Shown here piece after piece: positions 21,632 to 30,292 of a stretch of 64,000 nt of DNA. The notes under the pieces were generated by a model. That model saw only the letters and a list, made by a program, of their open reading frames with translations. It did no database searches and had not been told where the DNA came from. Numbering within the stretch: the stretch's first letter is position 1; each line of letters opens with the position of its first letter. Origin of the DNA: Alteromonas naphthalenivorans (GTDB taxonomy: Bacteria > Pseudomonadota > Gammaproteobacteria > Enterobacterales > Alteromonadaceae). The position numbers and the translations under genes are program-made. Where the stretch lies: assembly GCF_000213655.1 (NCBI RefSeq), contig NC_015554.1:2976001-3040000 (forward strand), in the 5' to 3' direction.

Positions 21632-22333
21632 ATGAATATAGCCATTATTCCAGCCCGAGGCGGAAGTAAGCGCATCCCTCGAAAGAATATTAAGTTATTT
21701 CGGGGTAAGCCTATTATTGCCTACTCAATAGAAGCCGCACTTAGCAGTATTGCTATTGATAAAGTCGTGGTGTCCACTGACGATAGGGAAATTGCCGATA
21801 TTGCCATTCAATATGGCGCAGAAGTGCCTTTCTTAAGAGAGGTATCACTGGCAGACGACAAGACAGGTACTACGCCGGTAATTCGCAGTGCGCTAGAATC
21901 TTTAGTCGCTCTGGGGTGGGATGTTAATGTTTGTGCGTGCTTGTATGCTACCGCACCTTTTTTAAGTGGGTCGCTAATGGATGATGCTGTTCACCGGCTT
22001 CAGCAAGATAATGCTGAGTTTGTCTTTACGGTAAATCAATTCTCTTTCCCTATTCAACGAGCACTATTGCAATCTGAATATGGTGAAGTAATGCCATTTA
22101 ATCCTGAAACGATTGGTAAACGCTCGCAAGATTTACCCGACACCTTTCATGATGCTGGGCAGCTATACGTTGCTTATGCCAATACATGGCTAGATAAAAC
22201 TAAGCGGGTATTTTCCCCTCAATCTCGCATGATTAAACTCCCATCACACCTAGTTCAAGATATCGATACACCCGAAGATTGGAAGCGTGCAGAAGTGTTG
22301 TACAAAGTACTTAAAGAGATGGGTGAATGTTAA
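21632..22333 (+). CDS. pseF: Pseudaminic acid cytidylyltransferase PseF
   Basis: PseF activates pseudaminic acid with CTP to CMP-Pse, the donor for flagellin glycosylation. The 233-residue protein opens with the CMP-sugar synthetase signature IIPARGGSKRIPRKN and contains VVVSTDDREIADIA. It ends at 22333 and overlaps pseG by seven bases. Confidence 0.95.
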   Translation: MNIAIIPARGGSKRIPRKNIKLFRGKPIIAYSIEAALSSIAIDKVVVSTDDREIADIAIQYGAEVPFLREVSLADDKTGTTPVIRSALESLVALGWDVNVCACLYATAPFLSGSLMDDAVHRLQQDNAEFVFTVNQFSFPIQRALLQSEYGEVMPFNPETIGKRSQDLPDTFHDAGQLYVAYANTWLDKTKRVFSPQSRMIKLPSHLVQDIDTPEDWKRAEVLYKVLKEMGEC

Positions 22334-23451
22334 AAGTCGCTTTTCGCGTTGATGCTTCCATCGCTATTGGTGCTGGCCACGTTATGCGTTGCCTTACCTT
22401 GGCTCGAGCACTGCGTAACGTTGCGTATTGCGAATTTATTATCAGTAACAGCGGGGCTGCGCTTTCATCCAAGATAGAAGCTTCTGGGTACGATGTACAT
22501 GTTATTGCTGACATAGACAACGACCCGGCGCAACACGCTGCGAATACATTAGCGGTAATATCGCCTAAAACCGACCTGATTATTATCGACCACTATAGCT
22601 TAGACGCTCACTACGAAACACGTTTATACAAGAAGGTTTCGGGTGTGATGGTGATTGATGATCTTGCCAATAGAAAACACCACTGCGATCTGCTTTTAGA
22701 TGGCAACTTGCTGCCAAATAGCACTTCACGATATGAAAGTCTTGTTCCGAAAGATTGCATCACGCTTTTGGGGCCACAGTACACGTTATTGCGAGAAGAG
22801 TTCTACGCGGCTTCCCCTAAAAGAACCCAAAAACACATACCCAACATCGCACTTGAAACCAACGAGAAAGAAAAAAGAAAACGTATTCTAGTTTGCTTTG
22901 GGGGTACAGATCCCGAGAATGTAACCGATAAAACCTTATCAGCGATAAGTAAGCTGGACGCTTTACTTTTTGACGTTGATGTCGTGATTGGTAGCCAACA
23001 TGTGGATTATGCCCAAATTGTTACCAAGGTGGCGCAGTTTCCTACTATGACATTGCACGTAGATACCACACAAATGGCAGTGCTTATGCAGCACGCGACA
23101 ATAATGATTGGCGCAGGTGGTAGTATGCATTGGGAGCGCTGTGTTTCGGCTCTGCCTAGCATTGTTATAACACTTGCCGCCAACCAAGTCGCGACGACAC
23201 AATATCTGTCAGAATTGGGAGCCTGCAAATGGCTTGGTGAAAGCGAAACAGTTACGCAGGACGCCATTGCGCATTCTGCCTTTGCGTTATTAAATGATGC
23301 AACGGCTCGGCAACATATGTCTCAAATCGCCTCTAAGCTCGTTCCAATAAATGGCGGCGCTGTTGCAGTGGTTGACGTCATAGTCGCGCAGATGAATAAG
23401 ATAAAAGGCAAGACAGTGTTAAACAGAAAAATGTTAAGAGAGGAAGGCTAA
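22327..23451 (+). CDS. pseG: UDP-2,4-diacetamido-2,4,6-trideoxy-altrose hydrolase PseG
   Basis: PseG removes UDP from the diacetamido sugar, releasing the free substrate for PseI. It is a 374-residue GT-B-like protein. The N-terminus VAFRVDASIAIGAGHVMRCLTLA is the PseG signature with its catalytic His region. A C-terminal nucleotide-binding block (MIGAGGSMHWERCVSALPS) follows. It overlaps pseF and lies one base before pseI. Confidence 0.95.
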   Translation: MLKVAFRVDASIAIGAGHVMRCLTLARALRNVAYCEFIISNSGAALSSKIEASGYDVHVIADIDNDPAQHAANTLAVISPKTDLIIIDHYSLDAHYETRLYKKVSGVMVIDDLANRKHHCDLLLDGNLLPNSTSRYESLVPKDCITLLGPQYTLLREEFYAASPKRTQKHIPNIALETNEKEKRKRILVCFGGTDPENVTDKTLSAISKLDALLFDVDVVIGSQHVDYAQIVTKVAQFPTMTLHVDTTQMAVLMQHATIMIGAGGSMHWERCVSALPSIVITLAANQVATTQYLSELGACKWLGESETVTQDAIAHSAFALLNDATARQHMSQIASKLVPINGGAVAVVDVIVAQMNKIKGKTVLNRKMLREEG

Positions 23452-23452
23452 C

Positions 23453-24502
23453 GTGGATACATTTTCAATTGGTCATCATACTATTGGTGACACTCAGCCC
23501 CCTTTTATTATTGCAGAATTATCCGGTAACCATAACCAAGACCTTGATGTTGCATTGGCCATGGTAGACGCTGCCGCCGAGGCTGGTGTTCATGCGTTAA
23601 AGTTACAGACTTACACTGCTGATACCATGACATTAGATATTGCTACTGGCGAGTTCTATATTGATGATGAGAGTAGCCTTTGGCACGGTTCGTCTTTATA
23701 TCAGTTGTATGAAAAAGCCTTTACACCGTGGGAGTGGCATAACGCTATTTTTGAACGCGCTAAAGCAAAAGGCATGGTTGCGTTTAGCACGCCATTCGAT
23801 CTCACTTCAGTCGCATTTCTGGAAAGCCTAGACGTACCTTGTTATAAAATAGCCTCATTTGAAAATACCGACCACGCGCTTATTGCTGCCGTGGCTAAAA
23901 CAGGTAAACCCGTTATTGTGTCTACAGGTATGGCAAGTTTGACAGAAATTTCAGAAGCGGTTGATGTGTTACGTGACAATGGCTGTGAAAATTACGTGCT
24001 ACTTAAATGCACTAGCCAATACCCCGCCGACCCAGTAAACGCTAACTTACTGACTTTACCCCATTTAAAAGCCATGTTTGGATGCCATGTGGGATTATCT
24101 GATCACACTACAGGCATAGGGGTAGCTATTGCCGCTGCCGCACTCGGTGCGAGTGTGATTGAAAAACATTTCGTTATAGATAGAAATGCAGGCGGCGTGG
24201 ACGCGGCATTTTCGTTAGAACCGAAAGAATTTAAACAGCTAGTAGAAGAAAGTCAGCGCGCACGCATTGCAGTGGGCGAAGTCAATTATGGCTGTACCGA
24301 GGCCGAGATTAATTCACGGGTACACAGGCGTTCGCTTTATATCGCTAACGATTTGAAGGCGGGTGATATTTTAACGCCAACAAACTTGCGTTCAATTAGA
24401 CCAGGCCTTGGTTTACCTGTGAAAAACTTGCCCATGTTGTTAGGAAAGCCTGTCAATCAAGATGTGAAAAAAGGCACCCCTATGAACTGGGATCTTATTT
24501 AA
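23453..24502 (+). CDS. pseI: Pseudaminic acid synthase PseI
   Basis: PseI condenses the free altrose derivative with phosphoenolpyruvate to make pseudaminic acid. The 349-residue protein has a NeuB-type TIM barrel (PFIIAELSGNHNQDLDVALAM at the start, CHVGLSDHTTGIGVAIAA in the middle) and a C-terminal SAF (antifreeze-like) domain (RRSLYIANDLKAGDILTPTN). The start codon is GTG at 23453, with AGAGAGGAAGG nine bases ahead. Confidence 0.95.
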   Translation: MDTFSIGHHTIGDTQPPFIIAELSGNHNQDLDVALAMVDAAAEAGVHALKLQTYTADTMTLDIATGEFYIDDESSLWHGSSLYQLYEKAFTPWEWHNAIFERAKAKGMVAFSTPFDLTSVAFLESLDVPCYKIASFENTDHALIAAVAKTGKPVIVSTGMASLTEISEAVDVLRDNGCENYVLLKCTSQYPADPVNANLLTLPHLKAMFGCHVGLSDHTTGIGVAIAAAALGASVIEKHFVIDRNAGGVDAAFSLEPKEFKQLVEESQRARIAVGEVNYGCTEAEINSRVHRRSLYIANDLKAGDILTPTNLRSIRPGLGLPVKNLPMLLGKPVNQDVKKGTPMNWDLI

Positions 24503-24506
24503 TCCC

Positions 24507-25163
24507 ATGACACATATTCCAGTAGCAGCTAATGCGAAAACAACTAGCACAAAAGCTAAAATGCCACCTAATAGTCAATTTATACCTTTAAACGACACAC
24601 ACCTTGAAACGGTGCTTAGGTGGCGTAATTTACCGCATATACGCGCAAACATGCATTCGACCAACGAGATAAGCTGGCAACAGCACCTTAGCTGGTTTGA
24701 AACACTTAAAAATGATTCAAAGAAGCAGTTCTTTGTGTTTTTGCAAAACGAGCGCCCTATTGGCGTATTAAATTTCACCCTAGTTGACGCTATTGAGAAC
24801 CGTCTTGAACTGACAACACCCTGCTTGGAATGGGGATGTTATATCGGTGAGGACAATGTGTGGCCGGGGTCGGGGTTGTTATTGGAAATTGCCGCACTTG
24901 ATTACGCATTTATCGGTAAAAATGCAGCGACATTGTATGCTGAGGTGCTGTCGTCCAACCAATCAGTGCTCAAAATGCACAAGTTGTTTCAATACGATGC
25001 ACTTGAAGATCGAACAGACGAAAAAACAGACGGCACTATTGTTACGGTAAAGCGCTTTTTATACCATCAAAAGCAGTGGCTTTTAAAACGGGAAAAAGTG
25101 CTTTCAATGCTACCAAAACAAATTGGCGCAGCCGCACAGCATATACATTTTACTAAATCTTAA
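24507..25163 (+). CDS. pseH: GNAT N-acetyltransferase, PseH-type
   Basis: PseH N-acetylates the 4-amino group of the PseC product. The 218-residue protein is a GNAT-type enzyme, with LRWRNLPHIRANMHSTNEIS near the N-terminus and EVLSSNQSVLKMHKLFQY near the C-terminus, both typical of PseH. It completes the six-gene Pse set. The first 18 residues before an internal Met (24561) look unstructured, so the true start is uncertain. Because an ACP follows, an acyl donor other than acetyl-CoA cannot be excluded. Confidence 0.85.
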   Translation: MTHIPVAANAKTTSTKAKMPPNSQFIPLNDTHLETVLRWRNLPHIRANMHSTNEISWQQHLSWFETLKNDSKKQFFVFLQNERPIGVLNFTLVDAIENRLELTTPCLEWGCYIGEDNVWPGSGLLLEIAALDYAFIGKNAATLYAEVLSSNQSVLKMHKLFQYDALEDRTDEKTDGTIVTVKRFLYHQKQWLLKREKVLSMLPKQIGAAAQHIHFTKS

Positions 25164-25186
25164 ACCATCAATAATGAACGAGACTA

Positions 25187-25456
25187 ATGAGCGATTTAAA
25201 CAGAACTGAGTTAGCGCAAACTATTTTAGATACTATGTCCAATGTAGCTGTCATTGCAGATTGTACGCTCATCGACACCATTAATGATGAAACCGTACTG
25301 CTTCAAAGCGGTTTAGATTCTTTGGGGTTTGCCATGTTAGTGGCGCAGCTTGAAGAAGACTTAGGTATAGATCCTTTCAGCGAGATGCAACTAGCCGTAT
25401 ACCCTCGTACTTTTGGAGAGTTCACCACGCTTTATGCAAGTGCATTAAAGGGCTAA
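25187..25456 (+). CDS. Acyl carrier protein
   Basis: An 89-residue acidic four-helix protein with the phosphopantetheine attachment motif GLDSLGFAML, Ser45 being the predicted site. It is not the fatty-acid AcpP: the motif context and the C-terminus (FGEFTTLYASALKG) differ. It lies 23 bases after pseH and four bases before an acyl-activating enzyme, so it probably carries an acyl group used on the flagellar sugar. The substrate is not visible. Confidence 0.88.
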   Translation: MSDLNRTELAQTILDTMSNVAVIADCTLIDTINDETVLLQSGLDSLGFAMLVAQLEEDLGIDPFSEMQLAVYPRTFGEFTTLYASALKG

Positions 25457-25460
25457 CAGG

Positions 25461-26792
25461 GTGTTGTCGCTGCTCGAGCAGGTTTCAAAATTTACAGGTA
25501 TTGCCCTTGTTCACAATACAAGGGCTGAGATTAGTATTAATGATAACGCTCAAGCGATTCAATACACAACTTACGAAACCCTAATTGCCAAAGCCAAAGC
25601 ATTACGCGCTAAGGGAAATTTGCCTTGCCACGCGGAACTTTCTTTTAAAGACCTAACCACCTTTGTAGCCCACTTGCTTGCGTATGAAAGCATGGTGGAA
25701 AATCTTTATCTACAACCTGAAACAGTGCTTGCACTCACTCATGAAAGCAGCACGAACACGACAGTCAGCACACAAAAAAAATCTGCTGCAACGGTGTGGC
25801 ACTTGGCAACATCTGGAACGACCGGAACACCAAAATGGATTGGGCATACCAGTGCAAGTTTGTGCCGTGCTATTAAACAGGGTCAGCAGCATCAACAGAC
25901 CCGCTGGGCATTATGCTATCAACCTTTTCGCTATGCGGGCCTACAGGTATTACTTCAAAGCCTGCTCAATGGCGCCACGTTAGTAGATTGTACTGCCACC
26001 GACACCGCAGAAAAGTTAGATATTATTAAACGTGAAAAAGTAAATGCAATTTCCGCCACTCCCACCCTTTGGCGTCAATTTTTATTAAGCGGTGCTTTTT
26101 CAAATAGTCAGCCTCCCTTCACTATCGATAAGATAACCCTTGGAGGAGAAATTACCGATGCCCCTTTGTTAGCCCAATTAGCAAGCCAATTTCCGAACGC
26201 TAAAATTATGCATGTCTATGCTTCTACCGAAGCCGGTGTGGGATTTGCGGTTACCGACAGCCAGCCTGGTTTTCCAAAACAATGGCTAACCGCGGGCGTA
26301 AATGGTAATAGCTTGAAAGTGGATAGCGAAAATGTGCTTTGGATTAAGACTGATGCAGCGAAAAACACTGAATTAGCCAAAGTTAATAGCACCATCGTAG
26401 AGGTCGATTCACAAGGCTATGTAAACACAAATGATGTAGTGATGATTGAAGACAATCGTGTTTACTTTAAAGGCAGAGCAAACGGCGCGATTAACGTCGG
26501 CGGGCAAAAAGTGCACCCTGAACATGTAGAACAAGTGCTATTACAATCACCATTAGTGTCACAAGCTCGAGTCTATGCGAAGCAAAGCAGTATCATGGGG
26601 CAACTCGTTGTGGCCGATGTTGTGCTTTGTGCTAGTAAAGACACTGAGACCAAGCCCGCGATTGCGTTATTGCTACATTGTAAAAAGCATCTTGACCGAT
26701 TCGAAATACCTACAAAAATTAACGTTACTGATAGCATAGCCATCAACGCCACAGGCAAGATAGGCAGAGCCCAGCAAGCGTCTACAGAGTAA
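25461..26792 (+). CDS. AMP-forming acyl-activating enzyme (ANL family)
   Basis: A 443-residue ANL-family adenylating enzyme, shorter than the 500-600 usual for acyl-CoA synthetases. It has the AMP-binding signature TSGTTGTPK (residues 117-125), ASTEAG in the A5 region and the hinge KGRANGAINVGGQKVHPEHVE. The C-terminal catalytic Lys433 is in INATGKIGRA. The start is GTG at 25461, four bases after the ACP stop. I infer that it loads a small acid onto the neighbouring ACP. Which acid is unknown. Confidence 0.85.
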   Translation: MLSLLEQVSKFTGIALVHNTRAEISINDNAQAIQYTTYETLIAKAKALRAKGNLPCHAELSFKDLTTFVAHLLAYESMVENLYLQPETVLALTHESSTNTTVSTQKKSAATVWHLATSGTTGTPKWIGHTSASLCRAIKQGQQHQQTRWALCYQPFRYAGLQVLLQSLLNGATLVDCTATDTAEKLDIIKREKVNAISATPTLWRQFLLSGAFSNSQPPFTIDKITLGGEITDAPLLAQLASQFPNAKIMHVYASTEAGVGFAVTDSQPGFPKQWLTAGVNGNSLKVDSENVLWIKTDAAKNTELAKVNSTIVEVDSQGYVNTNDVVMIEDNRVYFKGRANGAINVGGQKVHPEHVEQVLLQSPLVSQARVYAKQSSIMGQLVVADVVLCASKDTETKPAIALLLHCKKHLDRFEIPTKINVTDSIAINATGKIGRAQQASTE

Positions 26793-26796
26793 ATAT

Positions 26797-27534
26797 ATGC
26801 AGCAGCCAACTTCAAATAAGAAACTAGTGATTGTGACCGGCGCGAGTCGCGGGTTAGGCCTTGCAATATGCCACCTGCTGGCAGCCGATAACTACCAAGT
26901 AGTGGCAATTTCACGGGCAAGTAGTGCCGCCCTTGACGCATTGTGTAGCAGCAATGATGTTACACATATTCCGTTTGATTTAGGGAACCTTGAATCACTT
27001 CACGAACTGACTAAATCAATAGTGAAAATACACGGTAGACCTTACGCGCTTATTAACAATGCCGCCGTAGGTTTCGATGGTGTATTGGCCACCATGCATA
27101 ATAGCGAGATAAACACTCTGCTGAATGTGAATGTTCAAGCGCCCATTTTACTGACCAAATATTTGTCTCGTGCCATGTTACTTAACCGCACGGGTCGAAT
27201 TATCAATATTTCCTCGATTATTGCCAATACGGGATTTAATGGTTTGAGCGTTTACGCCGCCAGTAAAGCGGCGCTTGAAGGATTTACCCGTTCCCTTGCT
27301 CGGGAAGTCGGCAAAGCCGGTATAACGGTGAATTGCGTAGCCCCTGGCTACATGCAAACAGACATGACAGATAGCCTTACTGGCGACAAACTTGAAGCGG
27401 TGAAACGACGTAGCCCCCTTGGCACACTTGCCACGCCTGAAGATGCGGCGGGGGCGGTCTTATATTTATTAAGTGATAGCGCAAAATCAATTACGGGTAC
27501 AACCATAACTGTTGATGCTGGCAGCACTGCTTGA
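26797..27534 (+). CDS. Short-chain dehydrogenase, 3-oxoacyl-ACP reductase-like
   Basis: A 245-residue FabG-like SDR. Cofactor motif VTGASRGLG is at residues 13-21, INNAA at 86-90, catalytic Ser140 in INISSI, and YAASK with Tyr153 and Lys157. The FabG-type tail GYMQTDMT is present. It starts four bases after the ligase. Next to an ACP it would be expected to reduce a 3-oxoacyl-ACP to a 3-hydroxyacyl group, but no ketosynthase is in the window. A sugar-keto reductase is the alternative. Confidence 0.85.
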   Translation: MQQPTSNKKLVIVTGASRGLGLAICHLLAADNYQVVAISRASSAALDALCSSNDVTHIPFDLGNLESLHELTKSIVKIHGRPYALINNAAVGFDGVLATMHNSEINTLLNVNVQAPILLTKYLSRAMLLNRTGRIINISSIIANTGFNGLSVYAASKAALEGFTRSLAREVGKAGITVNCVAPGYMQTDMTDSLTGDKLEAVKRRSPLGTLATPEDAAGAVLYLLSDSAKSITGTTITVDAGSTA

Positions 27535-27675
27535 ATATTTGGCGTTAACTTTTACTTTGGCAGTCAACGTCATGAGTACGTTTTATTATTTATTCTTTAT
27601 AAATAATAGAACCTAGCCACGCACTAGATACGGATTAGACACGCATTGGCGAGAGCTTAACGAGAACGCATTACT

Positions 27676-29187
27676 ATGCAGAGTAATATTAATACCTCAC
27701 AACCAGTATACGTAGCGCCCGCCAACCCAGCAGGAAGGGCGCTTGCGAGTGCACTAACGTCCCAAGGGTACAATGTCTGCGGGCTTGCTGACAATTTAAA
27801 GCACGCCGATGGAATTATAAACTCGCACGCTCAATCAAAACCTGATGCCATGGTTATTATTTGTAGCGGCCCTTACACACACGGTGTCGCCAAAGGGCTC
27901 ATAGCAAGAGGGTTTAGCCCAAATCAGCTTTATACCTCGGTTGAAAGCGAGAGCCTCGCCACAACTCAAGCTCCAAACTCATCCCCAAAGGGTGGCACGA
28001 ACCTTCGCTCGACAATTCGACCGTACAAAACGCCTATAAGCGAGAAATTTAAGTCATTACGGTTTACCTTATTCTCATTCACCATCAAGGTATTGAGAAG
28101 CATGGTGCCTCAACGAGGCTATGTGTACTACGCGGAACAATTTTTCGATACCAACATGCTGTTAGCATACCGACAACACCGTAGACAACACCCTGATGAA
28201 CCTTGGTTGATAGGCAGAGACATAAAGCAAGATTTAACCATGCTGGATGACGACAACCATCTATTACGCTTGTTTTCGCTTCAGGGGCTGTGGCACATGG
28301 TGCGGGCTAAAAAAATGGTGGTAGACCATGAGTTCACCGGTAATACCTTCACCCTTTTTAGAAGGTTTATTCCTGTCATACAGCTATGGCACGGGTTACC
28401 TTATAAAGCGCTGAGCGGAAATATTCATTACCCTGACATTTGTGATGATGCTTTCATATCTAGTTCATCATGGTTTAACGAACACATCTTTCCCACTATT
28501 TTTAGGGCCAGACGCTATTTAGATTACGGCTACCCTCGAAATGACGTTTTTAGTCAATTACCTCAAGAACGAGACTGGATCAACGCCGAGCCGCTTAGCA
28601 CATTGACGCATATTCAAAATACCACAGGCAGTATTATTGTTTATGCCCCTACTTACCGCGATTGGGGAGATAACGATTACCCATTAGATTTAGATAAGAT
28701 AAACGAATGGTGCGAAAAAAATAAACGCTCTTTTGTTTTAAAATTTCACCCTTTTATTTCAAGGCAATTTGGCGATGCCATGGCGCTGCCTGATAGTGAA
28801 AATGTGCAAGCTCTGCCTTCGTACCCTCACCTTTATTTATACCCCAGTGGAAAGAATATATATCCTTGGCTGGCAGATGCAGAAACCTTAATTACTGACT
28901 ATTCATCAATCGCGTATGATTTTTTGCTAACCCAAAAACCAATTGTTTACTTTCAATATGATCTGGACAAATATAGAAAATTGAGAGGTCATACATTAGT
29001 TTCAGACGACTTATTTATAGCGGGCGAGCTTGTCTTCAATACTGAACAATTGCTAACTGTTCTTTTTAATATAATTGGACATCCTGTATCACGGCCTTGT
29101 GCTACTTTACTCAGCACTCTGAAGATAAATGAAGATTTATCATCTCCACAAATTATTGCTTTAGTTAAGTCACTCAATCAAAAATAA
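27676..29187 (+). CDS. CDP-glycerol glycerophosphotransferase family protein
   Basis: A 503-residue protein whose C-terminal two thirds match the CDP-glycerol:glycerophosphotransferase (TagB/TagF-like) fold: IQLWHGLPYKALSG, DYGYPRNDVF, IIVYAPTYRDWGDN, FVLKFHPF and LITDYSSIAYDFLL with conserved His and Asp. The N-terminal 90 residues form a small Rossmann-like module (PVYVAPANPAGRAL). The family makes glycerol- or ribitol-phosphate links, usually in teichoic acids. In this Gram-negative flagellar cluster the acceptor is probably a glycan. It is separated from the SDR by 141 bases. Confidence 0.85.
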   Translation: MQSNINTSQPVYVAPANPAGRALASALTSQGYNVCGLADNLKHADGIINSHAQSKPDAMVIICSGPYTHGVAKGLIARGFSPNQLYTSVESESLATTQAPNSSPKGGTNLRSTIRPYKTPISEKFKSLRFTLFSFTIKVLRSMVPQRGYVYYAEQFFDTNMLLAYRQHRRQHPDEPWLIGRDIKQDLTMLDDDNHLLRLFSLQGLWHMVRAKKMVVDHEFTGNTFTLFRRFIPVIQLWHGLPYKALSGNIHYPDICDDAFISSSSWFNEHIFPTIFRARRYLDYGYPRNDVFSQLPQERDWINAEPLSTLTHIQNTTGSIIVYAPTYRDWGDNDYPLDLDKINEWCEKNKRSFVLKFHPFISRQFGDAMALPDSENVQALPSYPHLYLYPSGKNIYPWLADAETLITDYSSIAYDFLLTQKPIVYFQYDLDKYRKLRGHTLVSDDLFIAGELVFNTEQLLTVLFNIIGHPVSRPCATLLSTLKINEDLSSPQIIALVKSLNQK

Positions 29188-29204
29188 GATAAAAAAGGTA
29201 AGTC

Positions 29205-30104
29205 ATGAAAAATATCTATATTTATGGAACTGGCAGTAAAGCACTACTGAACCTGCCTGCACTTGCGTTAGAATATAAAATACTGGGATTTGTGGATAGC
29301 GACGTTAATAAGCAAGGTGGTTTTTTTTTGGGGAAACCGATTGTTCACTTATCTTCCCTCAGTGAGATTGAGTACAATTATATAATCGTAGCAAGCAGTT
29401 TCTCTACTACTATATTTGAAAATTTAAAAGCTCATAATATACAAAATGCCATAGACGTAGATACTTTACCCAGTATTTTAGAGGTAGCCTCGGAATACAC
29501 TACAATCTTGGGTAACATACAAGAATCGTCCCTTCCCTCTTTAAATACACTACCTAGAAAGTACATTGAAGGGACTATACTATTAGAAAACCGCGAAATA
29601 CTTCTAGAGCAACTTCCCGTTGACAGTATCGGTGTTGAGCTAGGTGTCGCAGCGGGGGACTTTTCAGAACGAATTATTGCCAAGCTAAACCCTAAAAAAC
29701 TTCATTTAGTAGACGTTTGGGACAGTGAACGCTACGGTGAGCATTTGTTCCAATCAGTTAAGCATAAATTCCGAGACGCAATAGAAAGTGGTAGCTGTCA
29801 AATACACAGAAATACGTCTTTAAAAGCAGTTGATGATTTTGAAGATAATTATTTCGACTGGGTCTATATAGATACAACACATGGTTATGCAACTACGAAA
29901 AAAGAACTTGCTGCTTATAACACCAAAATTAAACCAGGCGGTATCATTGCAGGTCATGACTATTGTATGGGTAACTGGTCTAAACGCAGTAGATATGGCG
30001 TTATTGAGGCTGTATATGAGTTTTGTAAAACATACGAATGGCGCATTAAGTATATTACAATGGACATAGATGAGCGACAGAGTTTCGCACTTGAACGCGT
30101 TTAA
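29205..30104 (+). CDS. PglD-like nucleotide-fold domain fused to class I methyltransferase
   Basis: A 299-residue two-domain protein. Residues 1-90 resemble the N-terminal domain of PglD-type proteins (YIYGTGSKALLNLP, then ILGFVDSDVNKQGG and PIVHLSSL) but no hexapeptide repeat follows. Residues about 125-299 form a SAM methyltransferase of the Methyltransf_24 type (VDSIGVELGVAAGDFSERI, LHLVDVWDSERYG, DWVYIDTTHGY and IKPGGIIAGHDY). It is the last plus-strand gene of the cluster and appears more AT-rich than the pse genes. It probably O-methylates a flagellar sugar. The substrate is unknown. Confidence 0.82.
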   Translation: MKNIYIYGTGSKALLNLPALALEYKILGFVDSDVNKQGGFFLGKPIVHLSSLSEIEYNYIIVASSFSTTIFENLKAHNIQNAIDVDTLPSILEVASEYTTILGNIQESSLPSLNTLPRKYIEGTILLENREILLEQLPVDSIGVELGVAAGDFSERIIAKLNPKKLHLVDVWDSERYGEHLFQSVKHKFRDAIESGSCQIHRNTSLKAVDDFEDNYFDWVYIDTTHGYATTKKELAAYNTKIKPGGIIAGHDYCMGNWSKRSRYGVIEAVYEFCKTYEWRIKYITMDIDERQSFALERV

Positions 30105-30292
30105 TGATTAGCAACTCTATAGGCATCCCGCTCACTAAAATGTGGGCTAGTTTACCCACTACATGCTGTACGACTATTATTACTTAAAGTTATCTCTCGT
30201 TTCTCAAACATAAGTCCTTTTCAAAATTAATGGAAAAATATGAATTGAATCTGTAGTTAAGAGGAACATGTGTGTTTATTTGACTTGTCGCA
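30105..30292. other. Convergent junction between the two glycan gene blocks
   Basis: These 188 bases separate the ends of two converging transcription units. A weak inverted repeat (GTGGG/CCCAC near 30142-30159) lacks a T-tract on either strand. I see no strong intrinsic terminator, so the two transcripts may overlap here. Confidence 0.45.

Noticed and set aside
30138..30163. Terminator at the convergent junction of the glycan blocks
   Set aside because: The GTGGG/CCCAC stem is short with an eight-base loop and lacks a T-tract in either direction.
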